Assembly (NCBI GenBank): GCA_014898415.1
Contig: RCTD01000032.1
Coordinates: 372,001 to 436,000 of the forward strand
Length of the DNA: 64,000 nucleotides
Direction: 5' to 3'
DNA from: Stromatinia cepivora
Lineage: Eukaryota > Ascomycota > Leotiomycetes > Helotiales > Sclerotiniaceae
The translations under genes and the position numbers were made by a program. Numbering within the stretch: the stretch's first letter is position 1; each line of letters opens with the position of its first letter. Under the pieces are notes generated by a model. That model ran no database searches, was not told the origin of the DNA, and saw only the letters and a list, made by a program, of their open reading frames with translations. This document shows positions 10,428 through 22,572 of the stretch, in pieces.

Positions 10428-12002
10428 CTTTTACGAGCTGTGTGGAGGAGATTATATCCTCTTCCTATTGCAGGCTATTTGGAAAAGGCAGTCGGAATTG
10501 AAAGGATAAGTCGATCGCGTCAAAATGTGTAAGTTTGACTTATGGTTGATCTGCGATGCAAGGAAGGCTGAGGTATCCTGTACGTACTGGGGTAGGTGGT
10601 GGTGGAGTCGTAAAAAAGGTTGTAATCAAGGTATTGTCGACGGTGTGCGTGCGGTAAGACTGACTAAGGTACTAGATAAATCAAGTATAAAAGTATACTT
10701 GATAGGTGTCAAGATAAAGTGAAGGCGACAAGATTGAATATTTCAAAATCAATCTTGTTGTTGTGAGAAGATTGTTTGTTGGGTCGGAGGGTGGTTTGTA
10801 AGGTTGTAGGCTGAGGTTGTACGTTTATTTATCGAATTCGTGGGGTTCCTTCGTTATGAGATGCACAATCTTGAGGCCCGCTGCCGCCAAATCAAATCAA
10901 AATAAGGTTTTCACTCCAATATGATGACAAAAATCAGGCTCTCAAAAATGTGAAAAATGATCTGATTCTACCATAAACCGTACAATATAAGGAATTAAGA
11001 AATATATTCTAATTATAATGAAAAGTTTCTATCTTTTCCTCGATACATTTCTTTGAGGGAAATAGAGTTGTGAAGTAGGAAGTTCGTATGTTCCAAATAC
11101 CATTAAGAAATCTAATCAAGATGACCCAAATGCGGCACACCCAAGGTCCTGAAAGAACCTTCCCTTATTAAGCAAAAAGTATATTTCGCTTATGTAATAC
11201 TGCCATCATCTCTTTATATGATTCGCCTCTCTATAAACCCCCCGCGCCGTACAGTATCCTGCATGTATGGATTTAAGAATATTATTTGTAGTATTCATTA
11301 TTTAATATTGCAACTTGATTTATAGTTTCAATGAAGAACGAAATTAAAATTCAATACTGCAATTCTCTCTTTATATCGATCGATTCACATCTTCCCTCTG
11401 TACCCCGCTACAGGAAAAGTAAGAGCCTGGACTCGGTCTTAAGAACATCATACTCACCACATACCTATCCTAATATTCTTTACCATCACAAATACTCGCA
11501 AAGCTCTCTTCCGACCTTATTTTCATTCCTCTCTTGGGGCAAGCTTCTAAACCCCCATCCTCGGTGCGCTCGATTGTGTTGAATTCTTTTTAACTAGAGT
11601 TTTTCATCTTCCTCGTATTCCCTCTTCTATTGCGAAACGTCATTACTTAAATCAAATCCCCCTGGCATCGAATGGGCAAATGTAAATCAATTCCTTAATT
11701 AACGGTAGTTCCCTCACAACCAGGGAAGAGGCCTCTTTCCCATTGTGTTAACCGTTGACCAACAATTAGCATGGTAGATCTCGCGCTTGAAATACAATCT
11801 CTTCTCAGTCCAATCAAACAGAAATCCCTTCCAATTATCCACGGGGCTGTTGCAGCTACTCGATCACTTTGAGAAGCCTATTGAATACCAGATAAAGGCG
11901 CTAAATATGGGTTTAAATTGAAGTCCTATCATACCTCAATGTCAAGCGAAAACCTCGTGATCATACATTTCTCCTCCAAAACATACCTAGCCATGACCCA
12001 AT
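10428..12002. other. Intergenic: B55 promoter/5' leader and TFIIIC 3' flank
   Basis: About 1.6 kb. The B55 5' flank (10428-11000) has no coding frame of note. At 11411-11437 a GGAAAAGTAAGAG word followed by CTGG and ACTC resembles one end of the MITE found at 50073-50587, but no partner end is visible nearby. A frame at 11331-11582 has no features. Confidence 0.5.
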
Positions 12003-14360
12003 TCAGTGATCATTTGAACCAGCCACCTTTCTCGCCTCATAGTTCTTAATAAACATTTCCTTTTCCTTCTCAGCCTCTGATTCATCTTCCGAACCTGTGC
12101 TTTCGTTCTCAGACCCCAATTCTGCTTCGACTAACTCTTCCTCGTTGTCTTCTGCTTCCTCGTCTCCTTCCTCTTCTACTTCCGCTTCGATTTTTTCTTC
12201 TCCTTCTTCTACTGCGTCTGCCCATGCATCATCCATAATCTTAATAGTGTCTTCTGTGGGTATATCTCCTGGTGCACCTACAGCGGCAACCTCTGGCGTA
12301 ACATCTTTGTCAGGAGAGGTAGCTGTTTTCTTCTTTCGAGGCTTCGGTACAGAAATTGAGGATTTAGGTTTTGAAGTCGATGGTCCCTTCATCATCCCGT
12401 ATTGCTTCGCTCTTTTAGTCCCTATTGGCAACTTGCCGCCCTTCCTATATTGCTTTCTCTTCGACCTTGAATCTAGATGCCTCACTCCCTTTCCGCTCAT
12501 TCCACTAATGATACCCTTTTCTCTTAATTTCTCAATCTCCTCGTCTGTCAAACGCATATCCGGTACTGGCACGTGTACTTTCCTTCCATCCTTTCCCTCA
12601 ACGAAATCTGGTATGCTTAATGCCACATCAAAAGCATTCTCGGGGACCACTTTGTTGCTGCGAATGGCAATCAACTTGGTTTTCATGATAGCTCGAATCT
12701 TAGCGAGGGTACCATTATTATAGTATCCATCATGATTGTTATCATATGCCTTAGCCATAGGTGCATTTTGTATAATAGGAGCAAGAAGGGGATCTGTTAT
12801 GTCGCAGATTTGCCACACTTTCCCGTCGAGAGTCAGAGAGGTGCCATTGAACACATGTGATGGACAATCTCCTGTGCCGAAAACTTGATGTTTTGTGTAT
12901 TGACTTCGCATGTCTTTCCATTGACCATCAGGAGCACGCTCATCTTCTTCGTACAACTTGAAGAAAATAGTTTGATAGATACGACAGGATGGATCTTTGC
13001 GGGGATCAACTCCATATCTAATGAGAGCATCACGCCAAGGACCACTTCGAAATTGGTAGCCAACATATTGGAGCGCCGGTTTCATCAAATAATATCCTGG
13101 CTCATTGGCGAGACGATTTTGTAATGCTCGACGAGTCCAGATTGGACGTTCATTCATTGCTTGTTGAAGTGCGGCCACAAAGTCCTTGAGAACAGGATCA
13201 TCTGGAACTGCACGATACGGCTTGGTTGGGACGTCTTCGTCTTCGTCGCAATGTACATACTGCATTTCGAGTTTTGGCATTTTCGAGCGGTTCACTATAC
13301 TTGTTTCTCCTGTCTCAGCATCCACTTCGGTTGAGATTAAAGGATTTTGACGGTATCCCCAATTGAAAGGTAACGGATGATGAGTGAATGTTGGTGGAGG
13401 AATTATCTCTTCGTTTGGTTTCCAGCCCTTGTCAGTACCCAGCTTGAATTCTCGCATTTTACCCCCTAATAAAAATCAGCACGTTTCTGAAAGAATTGAG
13501 TTTATGAGACTTACAGTTGGCAGAGAATGCAGTTTCTTGGAAATGTGACATGAAGGGTGCATGAGATGTGGATTGATGATAGTCGGAAAGTCCTGGACCT
13601 GTTAGTACCATTATGATTACAAGAGAGGAACGTAAACACCTCTATAGCGATGACTCTGTTCGATTGCTCCTGCAGCCTCGACAGTGTATTTACCAACATT
13701 GTCTCGTAGCTTTCTGAGTATGCTGGCAGGTTTGTCATTCAAAGAGTGTGATTGAATATCACCCAACGCATTCTGGCCGATGGTAGACTCAGGCGCTGGA
13801 CATCCATCATCAGTATAATGATCCTGAGATCCACGCTTTCGCTTTCTACCAGTACGCTTCGGTACGGTTATCTTAAGGAGAACATTATTGGTGATGCTAT
13901 TGTAGGATAGAATCGGTTCGCATGTGGGATCTTGAGTTCGAAGGAAAAGCGGAATACACTCATCTTCAGTGCCCTCAAGGATCTGTCATAGTTATTAGTT
14001 TAAAATCATGTTCCTGTCACGAGATGAGGTTCATATGCCATGCAGATGGCAGAACACAGACCGGTATAGAAAATACTTTCCACTTACCTTGTTCCATTGT
14101 GGTTGACGTCCAAAAGTTTTGATACCATTTTCAAGGGTTTTCACGATCAATGGATGCTCGACAGCGACAATTTCCCTTGGAGGTATTGTGTATACTGGAG
14201 CAGATTGGTCTTCTTCGTCATCGTAATCATAATCCCCATCTTCGTCTTCGTTTTCCTCAATCATTCCGATGCCTTCCGCCTCTTCATCTCCCTCCTCTTC
14301 TTCTTCAATATCAACCTCTTCCTCAAACTCGATATCGTCCATATCCTCGTAATCTTCCAT
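12003..14360 (-). CDS. sfc1: Transcription factor IIIC subunit 5 (Tfc1/Sfc1 family)
   Basis: Four exons: 14088-14360, 13640-13982, 13515-13592 (or to 13598) and 12003-13465; about 718 aa. Introns are 105, 47 (or 41) and 49 bp. The N-terminus is strongly acidic (residues 1-52). Then come IVAVEHPLIVKTLENGIKTFG, the basic VPKRTGRKRKRG, the conserved RYRGLSDYHQSTSHAPFM and, in exon 4, WTRRALQNRL...GPWRDALIRYGVDPRKDP, the block that defines TFIIIC subunit 5. The tail is acidic. In yeast this subunit (tau95) binds the A-box of tRNA promoters within the TFIIIC tauA lobe and helps recruit RNA polymerase III. I chose the 13593 acceptor because RYRGLSDYH matches the family better than RYRGPGLSDYH. Confidence 0.9.
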
Positions 14361-15826
14361 AGTTGTAAACAGGAAAGAAAGTTTCCAGGATTGAAAGCGA
14401 GACAAGTCCTTTTTACTTTTGACTGTTGAGATGTTCTAATTGAATGCCGCGCGATACACGACTTTCTTGAATTTTCTTAAATTGTATTATATGCGAATAG
14501 CCTCAACAAGCCAGTGACCCTGTAATCCTGTAATAGAAATTCTCGATACAGTACCTAGTAATCTCCATCAAACCCATCAATTTGATAGGTGGTTTTCCTT
14601 CGAGCCAACGAAGTTCTAGTTTCCAGTATGGGGAATATGTATTTAATTTGGCGTGAGCCAATCAATACCTTGATAAATTTCCTATTCTCTCGTTTGAAGA
14701 TTTTTAAAAGATTTCTTTATCCTTAAGTTGGATTGTACGTAACAAATCTTTCACGTCACCAGAGGGGTGAACAGCAAGTGAAGAAACTCCTGAGCTTGGC
14801 TTTTCCAAAAAAAACTACGGAGTACTCTAGGTAAATGAAAAAGTCAATTTAAATTTAATATTTTGCCTAAAAATTTAGGTTACATTTAAATCCACGCTAA
14901 TTCATCTACTGAGGGGACCACTTGCAATGTTGATGGATGTTGCTGTGTTGTTTATTTATTAGATTTTGAAATGAAGTTAAAATAATTAATCTTTACTTAG
15001 TCATCCCTGTTGAAGAATTCTTATACTCGTACCTCATTCTCATAACTAAACCCAATTATTACCATCTGCCATTTATCTTGTTGTCCATAGGAAAGTGCCA
15101 AACGCGTTGGCCTTCTTCATCAATTTGATAGCTTGTGCTTCGGCATAGAGGAGAACTTATATTCACCGCCCGGATTAGCCTCGACCTACATTAACAACCG
15201 CTGCCGCCGTACCATCGACCTTGTATGTTCATCGTCATTGTTGGCTTATTTGTGAGTTTGAATTCATCCCTACCGCCTCTCCTATTTTCTTCCAACTCGC
15301 ACTGACTGCTATCGTTTTGGTAGAACTTGTTTACTCTTGCGCAACAAGTCAACCACTCAGGCTCGCCCCTCACGAACCTTTGGGATATAAAACTTCGACA
15401 GATGAAATAAACCCATTGGCAATTCCCGCTATCTTTTATGAAAACCTAACAACATCGCACTATCAATTTACAACAAGGGGGCTCAAACTACACCAGCAGG
15501 GAGCTTCTGGAGGTCTCCAGCTGCATATCAACAAATCGTTGCAGTTGAATACACATCACTGCACCTTGTGCCATACCGCGACAAACGGGAGTTGAGCCAC
15601 TTCTATCGAGCAATTTACCGCATACATACCGCAGTCTTTCTAGCCTCGTGAAAATAGGATCGACACATTCACCACAGCAAGCTTAAAGTGACGCGACCTG
15701 TCACTTTAAAAGTCGAAAATATTGGTGGACAAGAACAGGAGATTTCGCAAACTAGCAACATACCAAGAGCATCAGATAAGGAGGCACTTGTGTCTTTTAC
15801 ATCCTCCTTGAGAGTAGTTGTTCAAG
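14361..15826. promoter_or_regulatory. Divergent promoter region, TFIIIC5 and PP2A B56
   Basis: A 1.47-kb spacer between divergent starts. It probably contains a long B56 5' leader, since many fungal B56 genes have one (inference). An open frame at 15221-15595 has no domain and ends before the B56 start. There is an AT-rich patch around 14845-14900 and a run of A at 14809-14816. Confidence 0.45.
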
Positions 15827-18071
15827 ATGAAAGGCTTCAGACAGAGGGTTGTAAGTCATTTTGATACTTAATACTCTCCATATAGCGTCCGTATCATCTT
15901 GGAAAGTGATCATCTGCTAACCCCATCAGCATGAGCAGCTTTCGCGCACAAAAGACCCCAACAAATCGAAATCTAAGAAAGGGGAATCAAAAGATGGCAC
16001 ATCATCACCGTCACAATCCAATTCGCGGGAAGCGGGACAATCGCCTGCCGTAACACCCTCATCTTCGAGTACAACACTTAATGACTTGCGAAATAAGCCA
16101 CTGCCACCAAATGATGGTACTTCTTCAGCTGGTCCTACTGCGCAGCCACCATTGAATACAGCTCTTAACACAATGTCTGCTCCAGATCGATTCAATACTG
16201 GAGGAGGTTCACCCAGTCCTGCGACACCGAATCGTCATGGGGCACTTCCTCCAAGCGTTGTTATCAGCCCAAGTGCACCAGTAAGTCACTCAGATACCAT
16301 CATTTTTTTCGTTGTACTAACACCTTCACTTTAGCATATCCCTCCCCCAGGTGCCGCAGAAACAATGCCCCACGATCTTGCCCCTCCCAAGGCTGGTGCG
16401 AAGTCGATGATGTTCGACCGGTTACAAACAACCCCAAAGGACGTCCCAGAAGGTATCCGAACACCGAAGCGACAGCACTCTTCGAGATTTGATATTTCCC
16501 CCCTCCGCGAATTAGAAAAACTGCCAGGTTTCCACGAGGTACCACCCAATCGCCGCCAAGATCTCTTTATGCAAAAGATCGACCAATGTAATGTCATTTT
16601 TGATTTCAACGATGCAAGTGCGGACATGAAGTCCAAGGAGATTAAAAGACTAGCTCTTCATGAACTTCTTGATTACGTCGCCAACAACAGACAAGTCATC
16701 ACTGAGGCTATGTATCCAAAAGTCGTTGAAATGTTTAGCAAGAATCTCTTCCGTCCCATACCACCTCCTATGAATCCTCAAGGCGAAGCATTTGACCCCG
16801 AGGAAGACGAACCGGTTCTTGAGGTTGCGTGGCCGCATATTCAAGTTGTATATGAATTCTTCCTGAGATTTATCGAGAGTCAAGACTTCAATACCAATAT
16901 TGCAAAGGCATACATAGACCACAGTTTTGTCTTGCAGTTACTTGAACTCTTCGATTCTGAAGACCCACGCGAGCGAGACTTCTTAAAGACAACCCTTCAT
17001 AGGATATATGGAAAATTTCTCAACCTCCGCTCATACATTAGAAGATCTATCAACAATGTATTTTTCCAGTTTGTTTATGAGACCGAACGTTTCAACGGCA
17101 TCGCTGAGCTATTGGAGATACTTGGCTCAATCATCAATGGTTTTGCTCTACCACTGAAGGAGGAGCACAAATTGTTTTTGACAAGAGTATTAATACCTTT
17201 ACATAAAGTCAAGAGTTTGAGCATGTATCATCCTCAACTCGCCTACTGCATTGTTCAATTCTTAGAAAAGGATGCAGCATTAACAGAAGAGGTATGTCAA
17301 GGACCATCGTTATGAATTCAATTTACTTACGATTTTCAGGTTGTTTTGGGCTTGCTCCGCTATTGGCCCAAGGTGAACAGCACAAAAGAAGTGATGTTTC
17401 TCAACGAAGTGGAAGATATATTCGAGGTAATGGACCCAGCCGAATTCGCTAAAGTTCAGGAGCCTCTTTTCCATCAACTAGCGAAATCAGTTGCGAGTCC
17501 TCATTTCCAAGTGGCCGAACGTGCGTTATACTTCTGGAATAATGAGTACTTTTGCAATCTGGTTAGCGACAATGTTGAGATTATCTTACCGATTATGTTT
17601 GCACCTCTATACGAGAACTCCAAAGGTCATTGGAACAGGTAAAGAATGCCCTATCCTCCGAATAAAACTACATCAAGCTAACCCATTCGAATTAGAACGA
17701 TCCATGGCATGGTTTACAATGCAATGAAGCTATTCATGGAGATCAATCCTCAACTTTTTGATGATTGCTCCCATGATTACACTGAGCACCAGAACAATGC
17801 CGAGGCCAGAGAACAAGCTAGAGCAAACAAATGGAAAGCTTTGGCGGAACAAGCAGGAAGGTCGAAGACGAATGGAGCCGTCTTACCTACTGGGCCAGCT
17901 TCTCCATCAAGAACCAAAGCAACCTCTTTACGAGGAGATGATGTAGATCCGATCACAGAGGACAATCAGAAAAGGCTGGATTCATTGAAACTTCAAGATG
18001 GAGATCGTCGAGAACGAAGACCCACTCACGATCGACAAAATTCGGTAGGATCTTCCAGAAGCCAGCGATGA
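15827..18071 (+). CDS. RTS1: PP2A regulatory subunit B', B56 family
   Basis: Five exons: 15827-15850, 15930-16280, 16335-17291, 17340-17638 and 17696-18071, giving 668 aa. Exon 1 encodes only MKGFRQRV. Residues 9-160 are a Ser/Pro/Asn-rich, likely disordered arm. The B56 HEAT-like core runs from about 165 ([33 protein letters not shown]) through [77 protein letters not shown] and YFWNNEY to about 560. A charged tail follows. B56 targets PP2A to LxxIxE-motif substrates; the fungal orthologue acts in stress and septin control. It lies 5.4 kb from the B55 gene, transcribed divergently with one gene between. Confidence 0.95.
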
Positions 18072-19591
18072 TTGTTGTTAGTACCAAACCGCTTTGTTTC
18101 TGTTTTCATGGTGCTTTTGTGGGGAGTTAAGAGTTGTCATTTATCCTGATTAGAATTGTTGGCTCACGCATACCTTGTCTTCGTTATCTTCGTCCTCTCG
18201 TCTTCGTGCCGTTACCTTTCTCACCTTCAAGCATGTTTGTCTATCCCTATACCTGCGCACCACTTTTTCGTTTTGGTCTCGTTATTCGGAGTTCATTCGT
18301 TGACGAAACTCAATCTCAGAGCAATATCATATCGGGTCTCGATTTCGGTTTCGATACAGACGCACAACGATCGGTGAGCGGCAGTTCTACAACAGCGGTC
18401 GTCGGGCTCGTTTCTTCATCGACGGGAGCTAAAAAGGATATGGATGGCGATGCGGAAACTAGTGATCATTCTTTTATCGACGATCAGGCTAGTCTTCTCT
18501 CTTGAGTTTACTGATTTTACGGAATAAATTATCGTGTTATGCATGGACTCGGATCAAGTAGTTTTTGTTAGGTTAGGCTTGGTTTGGTATGGATGGCTTG
18601 GGCATGGAGTATGATGTGTGTGGATGAATGGTATTGACATGTGGTTGTGGTTTAGGGGGAGGGATAGATGCGATGGTCCTTGGTCTTTGGACGCAAAAAG
18701 ATGAGTGTTAGGTTAGGGATGGGGATAGTAGAATGGAATGGTATGGGCAGTGCATAGTGCGTAGCGCATCTGGGGGTGCGTCTGATAAGCTTTTAATAGG
18801 AAAAAACAAATTAGTAGATCTTTTCTTGCGTGGGGAAATACGCATGTATGGTATGGTATGACATGGTATGGATGGTACAAATGGATGGAATTGGAACACC
18901 GCAAAAACCTTACTTGAGAGCTTGGTGAGGGTGAGGGTGAGGGTGATGGTGATGGAGTGAAGTGGAGTGGAGCGGAGTGGAGTAGTGCATGCATAGGTAC
19001 CTAGGTAGTGCAAAATTTATTGGTACAAATATGGTTTTTTTTTGATATATCCAATACTTCAGTTGTAAATTTGTAAATTTGTAAATTTGTAAATTAGTAA
19101 ATGATGGGAGTGATGGGAGTGATGGGAATGATGGGGAATGATATTTGATTTGAATATTTGATAAGTTGGTATGGTTAAGATGCATTTTGATTCCTTCGAC
19201 TGTCGATATGATTTCAACGTAATGTAATGAAAGTTTATAGGATGTGTGCATGCTTTTATTTACACACTCGCTTATCCTTACTTCCAAGTTCCTGAGCTTG
19301 TAGAGCTTTGAGGTTCTGCTAGAAAAGTGTAAATAATGACAATAACAATGACAATATTTGAGGTCTTCTTTTCCGAGTTCATTAATTTCCGTTCCTATCC
19401 TTTCCAAGATGTCTCAGTCCCTTTGCTGATCTGATCTGATTTGATTTGGTCTTCTGTGTATCGCTCCACCTCTCTAACGCCTGAACTCCAATGCTTATTC
19501 TTATTATAGATGAAAAGAGAGAAAGATAGGAAAACGGGGGAAGGAAGGAAGAAGAAACTCCTTCCTCCCACCCTCTACCAACGACCACCCT
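18072..19591. other. Convergent intergenic region with short tandem repeats
   Basis: Contains the 3' flanks of B56 and the SNARE gene. The frame at 18134-18505 is most likely B56 3' UTR. Purine-biased simple sequence occurs at about 18918-18985 (GAGGGT, then GAGTG repeats), and two short tandem arrays lie at 19063-19140. Confidence 0.5.
19063..19140. repeat. Two adjacent short tandem arrays
   Basis: An 8-bp unit TTGTAAAT repeats about 4-5 times at 19063-19101, and a 9-bp unit close to GATGGGAGT repeats about four times at 19102-19140. They lie in a convergent spacer and have no coding role I can see. Confidence 0.8.
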
Positions 19592-20657
19592 TCATAAAAC
19601 AAGCACGAGTATCAACAACAAAATCAGCACGAAAATCAATACCCCAATGCAACAACTACTCAACCCATCCTCATTCTCCTTTACCAACCGATTCATCCTC
19701 TTCATACCCCCCTGTAACCTGCCACTCACGCGATCTGTCACCGTCTCCACATCTCGTAGCATCCCCGTTTGTTCTTCGAGTTCACGACCCATGTCATCGG
19801 CTTGTTGGCGCAGATTACCTACTGTATGAAACACACTATCGAGTTGCTCGTCTTGTTGTTTGAGCATTTGCATTTGTTGCTGGTGTTCGAATTCAGCGGC
19901 GTAGTCGTCATCTAATGGGGACCCGTTGTTTTCATCATATGCACCTCCGCCTGCAGTTGAGGAAGTGGGGTTTCCCATGGTTTTCTCGAGCTCTTCGCGC
20001 ATATCATCTACTTCGCCCCCGATTTCCTCGATCATACGGACTCGCCGGGATACTTCTTCGATTTGTAAACCATATTTGTAGGGGTCGGCTTGGATTGCCG
20101 AGATGGAATCACGTAGGTCGGAAAGATCGTCTGTGAGAAGAGAGAGGGAAGTGGTTAGGTCGGAGCGGGCGGAGAGGAGCTCGGGAGTGGGATGAGGCGA
20201 TTTGGTTAGGGAGTGGATGCGTAGGTAAGAAGTGAAGAGGGGGCGGGTGAGGGATAATTGGTGGTGCACATCGCTGGAAAGAGTATTAGTTAGTGATGTG
20301 TGCGAGTTAATAGCAATGGATTCTGCGCAATTGGAATGCAATGAACATTAGATTATGCGCGGTTACGGCGGATAAAGCTTGCACATAAGTTCATAAGTTC
20401 ATGCGTAATGATTGGAGATGGAGGGATAGAGAGGGGGGAGGTTGGTGATATGCATGCATGCATATATGCGGTCGCAGAAGAAGATTTCAAGGCTCCTGCG
20501 TAAGAGAGGGGGGAACATGAGGGGTAAGGCAGACTGCGGAAGAAAGGCAACTAGCAAAAGGGTAAAAGTGCAAGGGCGTAAAACACAGGGAGGAGGCTAA
20601 AATAACATACGCTTGAACTTGTAGAAAAGGGTCATCTTCATTCGTAGCGGACATCAT
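19592..20657 (-). CDS. TLG1: t-SNARE of the late Golgi/endosome, Tlg1/syntaxin-6 family
   Basis: Two exons: 20611-20657 and 19592-20273, with a 337-bp intron, long for this window. Splicing joins MMSATNEDDPFLQVQA to DVHHQLSLTRPLF, the usual start of the syntaxin-6 N-terminal three-helix domain; 242 aa in all. The N-domain (residues about 8-110) contains DPYKYGLQIEEVSRRVRMIEE. The SNARE coiled coil spans about 160-218 with the zero-layer Gln in GRELEEQTGML. A C-terminal membrane anchor follows: CCIGVLIFVLILLLILVLVL. The family acts in endosome-to-Golgi fusion as a Qc-SNARE. The ATG at 20654 is an equally good start, giving one residue less. Confidence 0.9.
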
Positions 20658-22572
20658 CTTGAACGAATGTTTCTTTCGTAAGGTTTGAGCAGCTTAGAGC
20701 CGCAAGTCTTGTTTGCCTGCCCCACAGATGATGTTGTCTAATCGAAATCTAAGACATTCATGTAACGAAAAGTCGGTTGAGCCGCAACTTGTGTATACGA
20801 AGAGCTTCTCCACAGTACTCCGTCAAACTAGAGCTATCAGGACATAAGTACAATCAATCGATAGGATGTAAGAGAAGGCGCTAAATTAAGGTAGGATGCG
20901 TATGCATGAAATGACTAGATAAGATGGATCATGCATCAATATTATACCTATTGGTTACCCGGGGATTTGGAAATACCTAGGTGGGTAGGTTGATGACAAG
21001 GCTGACAGAATGATGAAGAAGGGCCGGATCTAATTCACATTTTGCTTACGTACACATCGGGATTGATTAATACATTTGTTTAGCCTATTATGGCAAATTA
21101 GAGGAACCATTGAAAGGAGTTTCCATTCTTCAATCTTCAGCTATTATAATCATCAACAAAAACAAAGGCTTCCAATTCCCATTACCATGTGAATATTTTC
21201 AATGGGACACAAAAGAGGCAAAAGAGGTAAAAGAGACAAAAGAGGCAAAGGTATGTCAAAAATAACATTTAGGTTTCTTCGCTTGGAAAAGGGTGGGTGA
21301 TATAAACAATAATGACAGCGAATGAAAATATGGGAAATGCTATAAGATACTATGAGATGCATATAAAGTGGGAGTAAAATCTACTAGCTCTCCCAATTCT
21401 AATCCAACATGCATTTTTTGGCGGCAAACTGCATTTTTTTGTACAACCAAACACCAAACCTCCCCAACATTGCATTAAAGCCAACCAAAAACAGCCCTTG
21501 TCAAGCATATTTTGATACTACCAACCTTTTTTGAAACTCCCACTGTTGAGATGTTGAGATGTTGAAAATTATTCTTCAACCAAAGATATGCTGCCAAGGG
21601 ACTTTCAACGTTGACAACTTGACATTATCCCAAGGGTTCGGAAACTTTTCAACTGTTGCGAACATTGCAATTGTTATACCTCTTCCATGTAGAATTTCCT
21701 GTACATACTAGGTATTCGCTATTGTATCATCTTCATCTGGTCATTTTTCAGGACGACGTGGCCAGCGCCTCTTCATCTCCTTGCATATTATGTACCTTTG
21801 ACAAATTGCCACATATTCGTCGTCACTCTCCTCAACCTGGTTTTCGGGTCTTGTTACAAACTCTTTTTTTGTCAAACGGATACCAGCATCAGCATCTATC
21901 AAGCTAGTCCCATCAAATCACATGGGTTGGTGACTGCTCCTTACATATTTGTCACATTTTGTCATTTTCCTTATTCTTTATTCCTGATTAGGAGCTAAAA
22001 CAACTACTAGGTAGTCACTGTTGCCTACTTTGAGTCAGAATGATCTAAAATACTTCCACTTGCCACTAGAAGGTTTGCAAGATTAAACGTTACAAAAAGA
22101 AATCGGTTGCACTAACCGCTCATTTGTTATTGGTATCAGAAAAGAAGGTGCGGCTGTCGAATTTCTTATTCGCAGGAGCTTTCTAGACGATATCCCGGTG
22201 GCATGGTCCTGGTTGTATCACACTTCTTACATACTTCAACCACATCGTACTATGTTTTTTCTAAGCCAGTGAATCAGACCACTACACGCCATTCACGCCG
22301 TTTGTACCGTGCCGCGTGGTTCGATTGAACACTGCATATGCGGCCTTCGCCATAAAAGCTTAGCACCGCAGCTCTTAAACTTTTCCTGTCATCAACTTTA
22401 GGGCTCATAATAAAATCCATCCTACGACTTTGCAGATCCCCTTCTAGACAACGCCACCATCGCCAGAGCTCTCAGATCCTCGTTTACCTTCGTCCTCTCA
22501 TTGCCTTGAACATCTTCTTCACTTATTCTTCCAATCTGAAATTAATCTACAGAGTAGAGAGAGATAAACGCC
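20658..22572. promoter_or_regulatory. Divergent intergenic region, SNARE gene and BCS1-like gene
   Basis: A 1.9-kb spacer between divergent starts. It holds an imperfect GAGGCAAAA/GAGGTAAAA repeat at about 21210-21250 and several short frames without features (21656-21998). A pyrimidine-rich stretch precedes the BCS1-like start (22440-22560), as is common in fungal leaders. Confidence 0.45.

Noticed and set aside
18134..18505. 123-codon frame after the B56 gene
   Set aside because: It lies directly downstream of the B56 stop, lacks features and is best read as 3' UTR.
22140..22560. Additional upstream exon for the BCS1-like gene
   Set aside because: The ATG at 22573 begins a complete family-like N-terminus with a membrane segment, and upstream sequence is pyrimidine-rich leader.
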